The position numbers and the translations under genes were made by a program. Source: Tabrizicola sp. (GTDB lineage Bacteria > Pseudomonadota > Alphaproteobacteria > Rhodobacterales > Rhodobacteraceae). From it: DNA of 50,844 nucleotides. The notes under the pieces were generated by a model. That model did not search any database and was not told where the DNA came from. It saw only the letters and a list, made by a program, of their open reading frames with translations. Shown here piece by piece: positions 43,045 to 50,844 of this stretch. How positions within the stretch are numbered: position 1 is the stretch's first letter; every line of letters begins with the position of its first letter. The stretch is from NCBI RefSeq assembly GCF_016792905.1, contig NZ_JAEULP010000032.1, forward strand, positions 1-50,844. The letters run 5' to 3'.

Positions 43045-44379
43045 CTAGGCCTCGGGAACCGAAGCCGCGTAAAAGTCCAGAACCGCCCGCTCCGCCGCCA
43101 CCGGCTGAAGCGCCCCCGTCACCAGCCCGCGACGGATCAACGGCGTCAGCCCCTCCTCAAGCGCAGCCGAAATCCCCTGCGGCGGAAGCTTCAGTACTGC
43201 TCCCGCCAGTTTCAGCCGTTCAACAAGGGCCTCCACCCGCGCCAGAAGTTCCTCGCGCGTGGCCGCACCCTCGCCCAGCGCCTTCGCCACCAGCGGCACC
43301 GGCAAGACCGGCACGACCGCGGCAATCGCCACCATCAGCCGTTCGCCCAATGTTTCGACCGTCCCGCCGTCAGCCAGGTGCGCGCGAAGATGGACCGGGG
43401 CGCCAAACCCCGCCGCCGCCGTGCCGAACCCTTTCGTCCGCCCCCGGAACCGCGCCCAGAGGAAACGCGCCGCATGCCAAGCGACCCAGAGCGGCCGGTT
43501 CCTGAACCGCCGCGTCCCCGCCTTCCCCGCCTCGACCAGCACCCGGTCCTCCAGCACCCGGTCATAGGCCAGCCCCACCGGCACGAAAACCACATCGCGG
43601 TCGTCCGGCTGCCAGCCCTCGACGACATAGCTCAGAAGCCCCAGCTTCGCCGGACCCACACGCCCGTCCAGCGACAGCCCGCCTTCCGGGAACATCGCCT
43701 GTGTCGTCCCCTCCTCGGTCGCCATCTGCACGTAGCGCGCCAGCACCTTGCGATAGAGCGCGTTGCGACTGCCGCGCCGGATGAAATAGGCCCCCATCGA
43801 CCGGATCAGCGCCGACAAGGGCCAAACCCGCGCCCATTCCCCCACCGCATAGCTGACCGCCGACCGCCCCGCGACCAGCCATGTCACAAGTACATAGTCG
43901 ACATTCGAGCGGTGGTTCATCACGAAGATCACCGTCGCTTTCGGATCAAGCTGCTCCAGTTCCTTGTCGATCTTGCCGACCCGCACTCGGAACAAGAGAC
44001 GGCTTAGCCATTTCGCCGCCCTGGTCCCAAAGCCGAAATAGACCGTCGCCGAGAACCCCGGCACGATCTCGCGGGCATAGCGCTGCGCCTCCTCGAAGGC
44101 GACCTCCCCCGGCACCCCGGTTTCTGCCGCATGCGCCATCGCCGCCTCGACCACCTTCTGGTCATAGGCCAGCCGCGCCACCATGTCCGTCCGCTGCGCC
44201 AGCTTGAAGAGGTCGATCTTGCGGTCCAGCCGCGCGTTCAGCCGGGCCAGCGCCTTCTCGGCCCGCCGCCGGAAGAACCAGCGCACGGACGGGAACAGGA
44301 AATGCGTGGCAAAGCTGATCGCGGCGAAGCCAAGGATCAGGATCAGAAGCCAGACCGGAACCACCACTGTGCCGAACAT
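43045..44379 (-). CDS. PlsB-like glycerol-3-phosphate/1-acylglycerol acyltransferase
   Basis: The 444-residue protein has an N-terminal membrane segment (about 6-27, VVPVWLLILILGFAAISFAT). The catalytic H-x4-D is VMNHRSNVD, the substrate motif includes GAYFIRRGSRNALYRKVLAR, and FPEGGLSLDGR is block III. VVFVPVGLAYDRVLED is block IV. This is the PlsB/GPAT arrangement in a shorter, alphaproteobacterial form, making lysophosphatidate or phosphatidate. Its place between ccr and ecm is, as I recall, common in this family of bacteria. The ATG at 44379 is likely; ATG 44424 would add 15 residues. Very long open antisense frames through ecm are codon-bias shadows. Confidence 0.87.
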   Translation of the reverse strand: MFGTVVVPVWLLILILGFAAISFATHFLFPSVRWFFRRRAEKALARLNARLDRKIDLFKLAQRTDMVARLAYDQKVVEAAMAHAAETGVPGEVAFEEAQRYAREIVPGFSATVYFGFGTRAAKWLSRLLFRVRVGKIDKELEQLDPKATVIFVMNHRSNVDYVLVTWLVAGRSAVSYAVGEWARVWPLSALIRSMGAYFIRRGSRNALYRKVLARYVQMATEEGTTQAMFPEGGLSLDGRVGPAKLGLLSYVVEGWQPDDRDVVFVPVGLAYDRVLEDRVLVEAGKAGTRRFRNRPLWVAWHAARFLWARFRGRTKGFGTAAAGFGAPVHLRAHLADGGTVETLGERLMVAIAAVVPVLPVPLVAKALGEGAATREELLARVEALVERLKLAGAVLKLPPQGISAALEEGLTPLIRRGLVTGALQPVAAERAVLDFYAASVPEA

Positions 44380-44447
44380 GGCTGGAAGACTACCCGGAAC
44401 CCATGCTCTCACAATGCCTTTCATACTGGTGCAAATATCCCGGGGGT

Positions 44448-44465
44448 GCGGGGGCTGGCCCCCGC
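44448..44465. repeat. perfect GC palindrome, REP-like
   Basis: GCGGGGGC (44448-44455), TG, GCCCCCGC (44458-44465). It lies in the spacer between the leftward acyltransferase and rightward ecm genes, where no terminator is expected, and is preceded by CCCGGGGGT. Motifs of this shape recur in intergenic regions of Rhodobacteraceae genomes as I recall, so a dispersed repeat is likely. Confidence 0.55.
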
Positions 44466-44491
44466 TCACCTCCGTCGCCGCAGCGCAGCGA

Positions 44492-44521
44492 TTGACATTG
44501 GCATGATCTGTCGCGTATCCC
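44492..44521 (+). promoter_or_regulatory. candidate ecm promoter
   Basis: A consensus TTGACA at 44492-44497 is followed after 18 bp by TATCCC (44516-44521), a weak -10. It ends 44 bp upstream of the ecm ATG. No other -35 consensus is seen in the 186-bp spacer. The assignment is tentative. Confidence 0.4.
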
Positions 44522-44565
44522 GTCCGTGACGCAATAAAATTACCGATGCGACTCACGAGGCGACC

Positions 44566-46518
44566 ATGACCGAAAAGCCCTGGCTCTTCCGCACCTATGC
44601 CGGCCATTCCACCGCCGCGGCCTCGAACGCGCTCTACCGCACCAACCTGGCCAAGGGGCAGACCGGCCTCTCCGTCGCCTTCGACCTGCCCACCCAGACC
44701 GGCTACGACAGCGATGACCCGCGTAGCCGGGGCGAGGTCGGCAAGGTGGGGGTCCCCGTCGCCCATCTCGGCGACATGCGGGCGCTTTTTTCGGACATCC
44801 CGCTCGACCAGATGAACACCTCGATGACGATCAACGCCACCGCCCCCTGGCTGCTGGCGCTGTATATCGCCGTGGCCGAGGAGCAGGGCGCCGACGTCGC
44901 GGCCCTTCAGGGCACCGTCCAGAACGACATCATCAAGGAATACCTCTCGCGCGGCACCTACATCCTGCCGCCGCAGCCCTCGCTGCGGCTGATCACCGAT
45001 GTCGCCGCCTACACCGGGACCCACCTCCCGAAATGGAACCCGATGAACGTGTGCAGCTACCACCTGCAAGAGGCTGGGGCCACGCCGGAACAGGAACTGG
45101 CCTTCGCGCTCGCCACGGCCTGCGCCGTGCTGGATGATCTGAAAGTGAAAGTTTCCCCGGCGGATTTCCCCGCAATGGCGGGCAGAATGTCGTTTTTTGT
45201 CAATGCCGGCATCCGCTTCGTGACCGAGCTTTGCAAGATGCGCGCCTTCACCGCGCTCTGGGACGAACTCCTCGAAACCCGCTACGGCATCACCGACGCC
45301 AAACACCGCCGTTTCCGCTACGGCGTCCAGGTCAACTCCCTCGGCCTCACCGAGCAGCAGCCGGAAAACAACGTCTACCGCATCCTGATTGAGATGCTGG
45401 CCGTCACCCTGTCCAAGAACGCCCGCGCCCGCGCCGTCCAGCTTCCGGCCTGGAACGAGGCGCTGGGTCTTCCCCGCCCCTTCGACCAGCAATGGTCGCT
45501 CCGGATGCAGCAGATCCTCGCCTACGAGACCGACCTTCTGGACTACGACGACCTCTTCGACGGCAACCCTGCCGTGGATCGCAAGGTCGGCGCGCTGAAG
45601 AAAGGCGCGCTGGAGGAACTGGCCCATATCGACGCGATGGGTGGCGCTGTTGCCGCCATCGCCTACATGAAATCCCGTCTGGTGGAGGCCAATGCCGACC
45701 GCCTGGCGAAGATCGAATCCGGCGAGACCACCGTCGTCGGCGTGAACCGCTTCACCACCACCGAGCCCTCCCCCCTCGCCACCGGCGACGGCGCGATCAT
45801 GCAGGCCGATCCCAAGGCCGAAGCCGACCAATGCGCCCGCCTCGCCGACTGGCGCGCCAGCCGCGACCCGGCCAAGGTCGCGGATGCCCTCGCCGCGCTG
45901 CGGCAGGCCGCGCAGACGGGCGAGAACATCATGCCCGCCTCCATCGCCTGCGCCAAGGCGGGTGTCACCACCGGCGAATGGGGCGGCGCCATGCGCAACC
46001 TCTACGGCGAATACCGCGCCCCGACCGGCGTGAGCCAGCACCCCTCGAACCGCACCGAAGGCCTGGAACCCGTCCGCGACGCCGTGGCACAGGTTGCCAC
46101 CAAACTCGGCCGCCCGCTCCGCCTCCTCCTCGGCAAGCCCGGCCTCGACGGCCATTCCAACGGCGCCGAGCAGATCGCCGCCCGCGCCCGCGACTGCGGG
46201 ATGGAGATCACCTATGACGGCATCCGCCTGACCCCCGAGGAGATCGTCACCGCCGCCACTGACAGACAACCCGACGTCATCGGCCTCTCCATCCTCTCCG
46301 GCAGCCACCTGCCCCTGATCCGCGAGACGCTGGAGCGGATGCGCGACGCGGGTCTGTCGCAACCCCTCGTCGTCGGCGGCATCATCCCGGATGACGACGC
46401 GAAGACCCTCAAGGCAATGGGCGTGGCCCAAGTCTACACGCCCAAGGACTTCCAGCTGAACCGCATCATGCTGGACCTCGTGGCATTGGCCGACCCCACC
46501 CCGGTTGCCGCCGAATAG
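44566..46518 (+). CDS. ecm: ethylmalonyl-CoA mutase
   Basis: This 650-residue coenzyme B12-dependent mutase converts ethylmalonyl-CoA to methylsuccinyl-CoA. The TIM-barrel part contains SVAFDLPTQTGYDSDDPRSR, MNTSMTINATAPWLLALYI and GTVQNDIIKEYLSRGTYILP. The C-terminal cobalamin domain has KPGLDGHSNG with lower-ligand H530 (D-x-H-x-x-G), then SILSGSH and VVGGIIPDDD. The pattern GTVQNDIIKEYLSRGTYI and overall length distinguish Ecm/MeaA from methylmalonyl-CoA mutase. Together with ccr it shows that the organism assimilates acetyl-CoA by this pathway. A GAGG ribosome site lies just before the ATG. Confidence 0.95.
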   Translation: MTEKPWLFRTYAGHSTAAASNALYRTNLAKGQTGLSVAFDLPTQTGYDSDDPRSRGEVGKVGVPVAHLGDMRALFSDIPLDQMNTSMTINATAPWLLALYIAVAEEQGADVAALQGTVQNDIIKEYLSRGTYILPPQPSLRLITDVAAYTGTHLPKWNPMNVCSYHLQEAGATPEQELAFALATACAVLDDLKVKVSPADFPAMAGRMSFFVNAGIRFVTELCKMRAFTALWDELLETRYGITDAKHRRFRYGVQVNSLGLTEQQPENNVYRILIEMLAVTLSKNARARAVQLPAWNEALGLPRPFDQQWSLRMQQILAYETDLLDYDDLFDGNPAVDRKVGALKKGALEELAHIDAMGGAVAAIAYMKSRLVEANADRLAKIESGETTVVGVNRFTTTEPSPLATGDGAIMQADPKAEADQCARLADWRASRDPAKVADALAALRQAAQTGENIMPASIACAKAGVTTGEWGGAMRNLYGEYRAPTGVSQHPSNRTEGLEPVRDAVAQVATKLGRPLRLLLGKPGLDGHSNGAEQIAARARDCGMEITYDGIRLTPEEIVTAATDRQPDVIGLSILSGSHLPLIRETLERMRDAGLSQPLVVGGIIPDDDAKTLKAMGVAQVYTPKDFQLNRIMLDLVALADPTPVAAE

Positions 46519-46589
46519 GGTTTTCCTGCCTTTCCAGCAGTCTGGCCCGAGCGTTAGCACTGGGCAGATCGCAACTGGAAAGGCCCGCC

Positions 46590-46985
46590 ATGCGCCACGC
46601 CCTCGCCCTGATCCTCCTCGCCACGCCCGCACTCGCACAGGACTGGCCGCCCGAAGTCGCTGCCATCATCGACGAGGCCCGCACCGTCTGCGACGGCACC
46701 TTCACCGCCGGACCTGAGGCCGTCACCCAACGCGATCTGAATGGTGACGGCACCCCTGATTGGGTCATCGACAGCGGAACATTCCAGTGCTCCACAAGCG
46801 CAAGCTTCTACTGCGGCACGGAGGGTTGCAGCGTCGACACGATAATCGACGGGGAACGCGGCAGCTTCACGCTGCACGACTGGGATACCGAAACCGAAAA
46901 CGGCATCACATACCTCACCGCCCCGAACGACTCTGGCGGAACCACACACTTCCTCTGGGGCAATGGCGAATGGCAGATCCAATGA
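46590..46985 (+). CDS. secreted Cys-containing protein, function unknown (paralogue 1)
   Basis: The 131-residue protein has a signal peptide (MRHALALILLATPALA, cleaved before QDW). The mature part has QRDLNGDGTPDWVID, an acidic Asp-rich loop that may bind calcium, and four cysteines in TVCDG, FQCSTSASFYCGTEGC. It resembles the next gene in the Cys-Ser-Thr...Cys...Gly-Cys spacing, so the two are tandem paralogues. Its stop overlaps the next start by 4 bp (ATGA). No known family was recognised. Confidence 0.75.
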   Translation: MRHALALILLATPALAQDWPPEVAAIIDEARTVCDGTFTAGPEAVTQRDLNGDGTPDWVIDSGTFQCSTSASFYCGTEGCSVDTIIDGERGSFTLHDWDTETENGITYLTAPNDSGGTTHFLWGNGEWQIQ

Positions 46986-47434
46986 TCCGCCCGATCCTGC
47001 TCCTCGCCCTGACGACCACCCCGGCGCTGACTGACACGACCCGCCCGCAAGCCCTGCAAGTGCTGCTTGACTACCACGCCGCCGCCTGCACGGCGCAGGG
47101 CGGCAACCTTTTCGTCCCGGATGACGCCGTGACCGAAGCCCGTCTCCGTGGCACCGGCGATGCGGCCGCGATCCTGGACAGCGCCAGGCTTTCCTGCTCA
47201 ACCGCCCCCGGCATGTTCTGCGCCGACATCATCGGCTGCGAACTCAATGTCTTCGTGGGCGAAGCGCAGCATAGCCTGATCGTGCAAGGCTGGTCGCTTG
47301 TCCCCGAGGGCAACGACCAGCTCCTGCAAGTCACCATCGCGGGCGCGCTTCTGAACAAGCCCGAACCTGGAACCTTCCTCATGACCTGGGACGAAACCAG
47401 GAACAGCCTGATTGAAATCAATCAAGATAAGTGA
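46982..47434 (+). CDS. secreted Cys-containing protein, function unknown (paralogue 2)
   Basis: The 150-residue protein has a short signal peptide (MIRPILLLALTTTPALT) and a mature domain with AACTAQGGN, LSCSTAPGMFCADIIGCELN and hydrophobic beta-like segments (HSLIVQGWSLV). The cysteine pattern C-S-T-x(n)-C-x(n)-G-C is shared with the preceding protein; other sequence is diverged. The ATGA overlap with paralogue 1 means coupled translation and probably paired function in the periplasm. Without a recognised family I assign no activity. Confidence 0.75.
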   Translation: MIRPILLLALTTTPALTDTTRPQALQVLLDYHAAACTAQGGNLFVPDDAVTEARLRGTGDAAAILDSARLSCSTAPGMFCADIIGCELNVFVGEAQHSLIVQGWSLVPEGNDQLLQVTIAGALLNKPEPGTFLMTWDETRNSLIEINQDK

Positions 47435-47520
47435 CCCGCGCCCGAAACGGCTTGACACAAATCAAGGCTCCCGGCCCGTGCCGATCCTATCCAGACTTCA
47501 GGCCAGCCCCGGAGTCCGCC

Positions 47521-47874
47521 ATGTTCGAACGTATCCGCTCTCTCATTGATCGCCTGCACGAGGTTCAGGAGGTCAATTCCCTGTCCGACCGCGACCTCGA
47601 TGACCTGGGCATGAGCCGTGAGCAAGTGCTCGGCTTCTTGCGCATGCCCCGCGACATCAGCGAAAGGGTCGCCGCCATGGGCAAGATCTTCGGCCTCTCC
47701 GAAGTGGAGCTCAAACGCGATCACAGCCAATGGGTCGATCTTCTCACCGTCTGCGGCCAGTGCGCCGACCGCGCCGCCTGCGCGCATGTGCTGGCGAAGG
47801 GCGATAAGGCGCAGCCGTCCGAGACCCATTTCTGTGGCAACCGCGCCACCTTCGGCACTCTGAGCGCACAGTAG
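47521..47874 (+). CDS. DUF6455 family protein
   Basis: The 117-residue soluble protein has a helical N-terminus (MFERIRSLIDRLHEVQEVNS; LSDRDLDDLGMSREQVLGFL) that resembles the DUF1127-like LSDRDLxDLGLxR pattern. A C-terminal cysteine cluster follows: VCGQCADRAACAHVLA and HFCGNRATF. Four cysteines could bind zinc or an iron-sulfur centre. This combination is typical of DUF6455, found in Rhodobacteraceae. GGAG lies 7 bases before the ATG at 47521. It is followed by two hairpins (47902-47962). Confidence 0.82.
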   Translation: MFERIRSLIDRLHEVQEVNSLSDRDLDDLGMSREQVLGFLRMPRDISERVAAMGKIFGLSEVELKRDHSQWVDLLTVCGQCADRAACAHVLAKGDKAQPSETHFCGNRATFGTLSAQ

Positions 47875-47901
47875 AGTCAATGACCTTCGGCGGGCCTGTC
47901 C

Positions 47902-47962
47902 GGCGCAGGCTTGTCGCTGCGCCCTGATGTCCGGGATGTCGGGTCCCCGAACCCGCATCCCG
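47902..47962 (+). terminator. tandem hairpins after the DUF6455 gene
   Basis: The first stem is GGCGCAG (47902-47908) with CTGCGCC (47917-47923). The second is CGGGATGTCGGGT (47932-47944) with ACCCGCATCCCG (47951-47962), 12 pairs with one bulged T and a CCCCGA loop. They begin 28 bp after the stop. No T run follows. They may end the upstream transcript or be part of a small RNA in the 281-bp gap before deoD. Confidence 0.5.
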
Positions 47963-48155
47963 CACTTGGCGTCACTGCGCTTCCACGCCACCCGGATTTT
48001 TCCTCTCTTGCCGGGGCGCGACGCGCAGCCCATTAATGGCACGTTGGTCATTTCGTTTGCCTTCAAATGACGAAGGCCTGCGGACGACCCACGCAAGGCA
48101 GGAAAATGACGGGATGCAGGGTCCGGCCCCGCGCTTCCCGCACGGAGACACAGTC

Positions 48156-48860
48156 ATGACTTTCCACATTGGTGCCAAACCCGGCGAGATCGCCGAAACC
48201 GTGCTTCTGCCCGGCGACCCCTACCGCGCCCGCTGGGCCGCCCAGACCTTCCTCAAGGACGCTGTCCTGGTGAACGAGGTCCGGGGCATGCTCGGCTTCA
48301 CCGGCACCTGGAACGGCCACCGCGTCACCATCCACGGCTCCGGCATGGGGATGCCATCGCTGTCAATCTACGCCAACGAGCTGATCCGCGACTATGGCGC
48401 GAAGACCCTGATCCGCATCGGTTCCGCCGGGGCCCTGCCCGAAAGCGTGAAGGTGCGCGACGTGATCCTCGCGCAGACGGCCTCCACCGTCGGCTCGCCC
48501 TCGCGCACCATCTTCAAGGAGCTGAACTTCGCCCCCTGCGCCGATTTCGGCCTTTTGTCAAAGGCTTACGCCGCCGCCACCGCCAAGGATATCCCGGTCC
48601 ATGTCGGCGGCATCTACTCCTCCGACACCTTCTACGACGAACGCCCCGACCTTTCCGAACAGCTCCTCCGCCACGGCTGCCTGGGGGTCGAGATGGAAGC
48701 CGCCGAGCTTTACATTGTCGCCGCCCGCCACGGCGCCCGGGCGCTCGCGGTCCTCACCGTCTCGGACCACATCACCACCGGAGAGGCGCTTCCCGCTGAC
48801 CAGCGCGAACGCAGCTTCGGTGCCATGATCGAGATCGCGCTTCACGCCGCCTTCGCCTGA
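48156..48860 (+). CDS. deoD: purine nucleoside phosphorylase (DeoD-type)
   Basis: This 234-residue hexameric PNP-I enzyme splits purine (deoxy)nucleosides with phosphate. The N-terminus is [20 protein letters not shown], with GDPYRARW for phosphate and [16 protein letters not shown]-like elements. [16 protein letters not shown] is the nucleoside motif, [10 protein letters not shown] the base site, and [10 protein letters not shown] the ribose-binding Glu. The catalytic Asp lies in [13 protein letters not shown] precedes the ATG by 8 bases; a longer in-frame N-terminus (48036) lacks support. The 3' end overlaps the convergent LysR gene by 19 bp. Confidence 0.94.
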   Translation: MTFHIGAKPGEIAETVLLPGDPYRARWAAQTFLKDAVLVNEVRGMLGFTGTWNGHRVTIHGSGMGMPSLSIYANELIRDYGAKTLIRIGSAGALPESVKVRDVILAQTASTVGSPSRTIFKELNFAPCADFGLLSKAYAAATAKDIPVHVGGIYSSDTFYDERPDLSEQLLRHGCLGVEMEAAELYIVAARHGARALAVLTVSDHITTGEALPADQRERSFGAMIEIALHAAFA

Positions 48861-49717
48861 CCGGCCAGAAACTCGGCGACCCGCTCCACCGCCCCACCCC
48901 GCTGCATGGGCCGGGCGGACCACAGCCGGAACCCCGCTGCCAGACTGACCCTCCGGGGAAATGGCGCGACCAGCGTGCCCCGCTCCAGATGCCCCGCCAC
49001 CAACGGCCCGTGCCCGATCAGCACCCCCGCCCCGTTTACCGCCTCTTCCACCGCCAGCGCGTACAGCGAGAACACCGGCCCCCGCACCGCCACCTGCGCT
49101 CCGGCTGCGGCCAGCCAGACCTCCCAATCCCGGTCCCAGGCCGTGTCCGACAGACACGGCACTCCGGCCAGATCCTCCACCTGCCGCAACCGCGCCGCAA
49201 GCGCAGGGGAGCAGACGGGAAACAGCGCATCCTCGGCCACCAGCCGCCCCCCGCTTGTCCCCGGAAACAGGCTCAGGTCGTGCAGGCTGCGCTTGAGGTT
49301 CGGCGGGGCCTCCAGCGCGGTGATCGAGACGGAAATCTCCGGCGCCGCCGCCCGAAGCGCAGGCAACCGCGGCGACAGCCACAGTTGCGCAATCGCGGGC
49401 AGCGTGGCGATATGCACCTCCCGCGGCAGCGCCAGCGCCCGCATCCGCGCCTCCGCCCCCGCCAGCGCGTCGAAGGCCCCGGTCAGCTCTTCCACCGCCG
49501 CCAGTCCCAGCGCCGTCAGCCGCACCCCCCGGGCCTGCCGCTCGAACAAAGCCGCCCCCAGCCGCTCCTCCAGCGCCTTCACATGCGCCGTCACAGCCCC
49601 CGGCGTCACCCCAAGCTCCGCCGCCGCCAGCGTGAACGCCCCCGTCCGCGCCGCCGCCTCGAAGGCACGCAGCGCGTTCAGCGGCAGGCGGGTCAGGGGT
49701 GGTGGCGCAACAGGCAT
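48842..49717 (-). CDS. LysR-family regulator, GcvA-like
   Basis: The 291-residue protein has a winged helix-turn-helix ([40 protein letters not shown]) and a GcvA-type effector domain ([40 protein letters not shown]). GcvA-type regulators often control glycine or serine metabolism or beta-lactamase genes. This one is divergent from an SHMT-like gene (87-bp gap), which fits amino-acid C1 metabolism. AGGAAAG precedes the ATG. The spacer contains CTAAT and TTAAC elements of LysR-type sites. The effector is unknown. Confidence 0.87.
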   Translation of the reverse strand: MPVAPPPLTRLPLNALRAFEAAARTGAFTLAAAELGVTPGAVTAHVKALEERLGAALFERQARGVRLTALGLAAVEELTGAFDALAGAEARMRALALPREVHIATLPAIAQLWLSPRLPALRAAAPEISVSITALEAPPNLKRSLHDLSLFPGTSGGRLVAEDALFPVCSPALAARLRQVEDLAGVPCLSDTAWDRDWEVWLAAAGAQVAVRGPVFSLYALAVEEAVNGAGVLIGHGPLVAGHLERGTLVAPFPRRVSLAAGFRLWSARPMQRGGAVERVAEFLAGQAKAA

Positions 49718-49804
49718 GGCTTAACTTTCCTGACCCTAATTTTCCGCAGAACTGATTTGTGCGCAAGTCCCCTACTGGCTAGTCTCTCCCAAAAGGAGAC
49801 CGCC
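49718..49804. promoter_or_regulatory. LysR / SHMT-like divergent promoter region
   Basis: This 87-bp spacer is AT-richer than the flanking genes. It contains TTAAC near 49721 and CCTAATTTT near 49735, compatible with a LysR-type T-N11-A site close to the regulator start. Specific promoter hexamers are not clear. Confidence 0.4.
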
Positions 49805-50844
49805 ATGCCCCATCTCGCCCCCCGCCCCTGGGTTCCCACCGCCTGCGAAACCTACATCCAGCGCCTCGCCACCGACGCCGGGAAACCGACCACGCAAGTT
49901 GCCACCCGTCTCGACGCACTCATCGCGAAGAACCGGGAAATCCACGATCAGGATTGCTTCAATCTCAACCCGGCGACCAACGTGATGAACCCCCGCGCCG
50001 AGGCCGCGCTCGCCTCCGGCATCGGCTCCCGCCCCTCGCTCGGCTATCCCGGCGACAAGTACGAGATGGGGCTTGAGGCCATCGAGGAAATCGAGGTCAT
50101 CGCCGCCGAGCTTGCCGCCGAGGTCTTCCAGGCGAAATACGCCGAAATCCGCGTGGCCTCCGGCGCTCTCGCCAACCTCTACGGCTTCATGGCCCTTGCC
50201 AAACCCGGCGACAGCATCATCGCGCCCCCTGCCACCATCGGCGGTCACGTCACCCACCATGCAGCGGGCTGCGCCGGGCTTTTCGGGTTGACCACCCACA
50301 ACGCACCGATCAACGCCGACGGCTATACCCTTGATCTTGCGGCGCTCCACGACCTCGCCCATGCCGTCCGCCCGAAGATCATCACCGTCGGCGGCAGCCT
50401 GAATCTCTTCCCTCACCCCGTCGCCGAGGTCCGCAAGATCGCCGATCAGGTCGGCGCGAAGGTGCTGTTCGACGCCGCCCACCAATGCGGCATCATCGCC
50501 GGGGGCGTCTGGGCCAACCCCCTGACCGAAGGCGCGCATCTGATGACGATGAGCACCTATAAATCGCTCGGTGGCCCCGCCGGCGGCCTGATCGTCACCA
50601 ACGACGCCGGGATCGCCAAGGCCCTCGACGCCATCGCCTTCCCCGGCCTCACCGCCAACTTCGACGCCGCCAAATCCGCTGCCCTCGCTTACACCCTCCT
50701 CGACTGGCGCGACCATGGCGCGGCCTATGCGAAAGCCATGGTCGACCTCGCCCGCGCCCTCGCGACGGAACTTCGGAACCTCGGCCTCCCCGTCTTCGCC
50801 TTCGACCGCGGCGCCACCACCTCGCACCAGTTCGCCATCGAGGC
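49805..50844 (+). CDS. SHMT-like PLP-dependent hydroxymethyltransferase (partial, cut at window end)
   Basis: At least 346 residues are encoded before the window ends. This fold type I PLP enzyme is related to serine hydroxymethyltransferase: SRPSLGYPGDKYEMGLEAIE near the start, VASGALANLYGFMALAKPGD, AAHQCGIIAGGVWANPL and the Schiff-base Lys K253 in TMSTYKSLGGPAGGL. Canonical SHMT has T-H-K-T-L-R-G-P-R-G-G, so this is a diverged branch; alpha-methylserine hydroxymethyltransferase is a plausible activity. AAGGAG lies 6 bases before the ATG. The divergent LysR regulator probably controls it. The C-terminus lies outside the window. Confidence 0.82.
   Translation, partial: MPHLAPRPWVPTACETYIQRLATDAGKPTTQVATRLDALIAKNREIHDQDCFNLNPATNVMNPRAEAALASGIGSRPSLGYPGDKYEMGLEAIEEIEVIAAELAAEVFQAKYAEIRVASGALANLYGFMALAKPGDSIIAPPATIGGHVTHHAAGCAGLFGLTTHNAPINADGYTLDLAALHDLAHAVRPKIITVGGSLNLFPHPVAEVRKIADQVGAKVLFDAAHQCGIIAGGVWANPLTEGAHLMTMSTYKSLGGPAGGLIVTNDAGIAKALDAIAFPGLTANFDAAKSAALAYTLLDWRDHGAAYAKAMVDLARALATELRNLGLPVFAFDRGATTSHQFAIE

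Noticed and set aside
43045-46638. An open minus-strand frame of about 1,200 codons running through the acyltransferase and all of ecm
   Set aside because: Only the part to 44379 matches a known fold. The rest is antisense to ecm, an unambiguous gene, and stays open because of high-GC codon bias.
47932-47962. Hairpin that at first looks like a tRNA arm
   Set aside because: There is no T-loop GTTCRANNC, no acceptor stem pairing and no anticodon arm around it.
48842-48860. 19-bp tail-to-tail overlap of deoD and the LysR gene as something unusual
   Set aside because: Short convergent overlaps are frequent in this compact genome (for example 9513-9516) and need no special explanation.

Overview
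The window is a GC-rich chromosomal stretch with densely packed, often overlapping genes. It looks like an alphaproteobacterium of the Rhodobacteraceae (Rhodobacter/Paracoccus-like). This rests on the crotonyl-CoA carboxylase/reductase and ethylmalonyl-CoA mutase pair, the DUF6455, DUF3572 and short MRHEW-type proteins, a PleD-like regulator beside DUF3572, and an SOS box of the alphaproteobacterial direct-repeat type (GAAC-N7-GAAC). I cannot name the species from sequence alone. No rRNA, tRNA or CRISPR array was recognised.

Layout. 0-6.4 kb: the 3' end of an IS30-type transposase at the edge, an MttB-family methyltransferase, a HAD phosphatase coupled to a DUF3572 gene, a PleD-like diguanylate cyclase, and a four-gene minus-strand operon (EF-hand protein, ECF sigma factor, one-span membrane protein, CpxP/CnrX-like periplasmic sensor). 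6.5-16.8 kb: DUF983, Nudix, a desaturase with a divergent XRE regulator, two lipoproteins, an aldo/keto reductase, an SOS-boxed ImuA-like gene, SDR, YceI plus cytochrome b561, metG and a 51-residue membrane protein. 16.8-25.4 kb: FAD oxidoreductase, trmO, a copper-type operon (DUF2946-like, PepSY, PCu(A)C), a dipeptidase and divergent oxyR/katG.

25.4-29.8 kb is the most accessory-looking part. It holds a frameshifted IS5-type remnant, a small orphan gene, a LysR (ArgP/IciA-like) regulator divergent from a second desaturase, and about 1.5 kb of gene-poor, partly AT-richer DNA with hairpins. 29.8-36.2 kb is a GntR/FCD-controlled branched-chain-type ABC importer (livKHMGF) ending in an Asp/Glu/hydantoin racemase. 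36.2-41.5 kb: a 5'-nucleotidase-like protein with altered metal ligands, DUF952-pyrD, a solitary AsnC-type C-terminal domain and a RecD-like helicase. 41.6-46.5 kb: ccr, a PlsB-like acyltransferase and ecm. The ccr and ecm products act in acetyl-CoA assimilation through ethylmalonyl-CoA. 46.6-50.8 kb: tandem secreted Cys-rich paralogues, DUF6455, deoD, and a LysR regulator divergent from an SHMT-like PLP enzyme cut by the window edge.

Points most worth following: the CnrYXH-like sigma/membrane/sensor cassette led by an EF-hand protein; two desaturases each divergent from a different regulator over a palindrome; the SOS box on an ImuA-like gene with no imuB or dnaE2 beside it; the nested inverted repeat after ccr; and the metal-ligand losses in the 5'-nucleotidase. 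I did not find a system I can confidently call wholly new.
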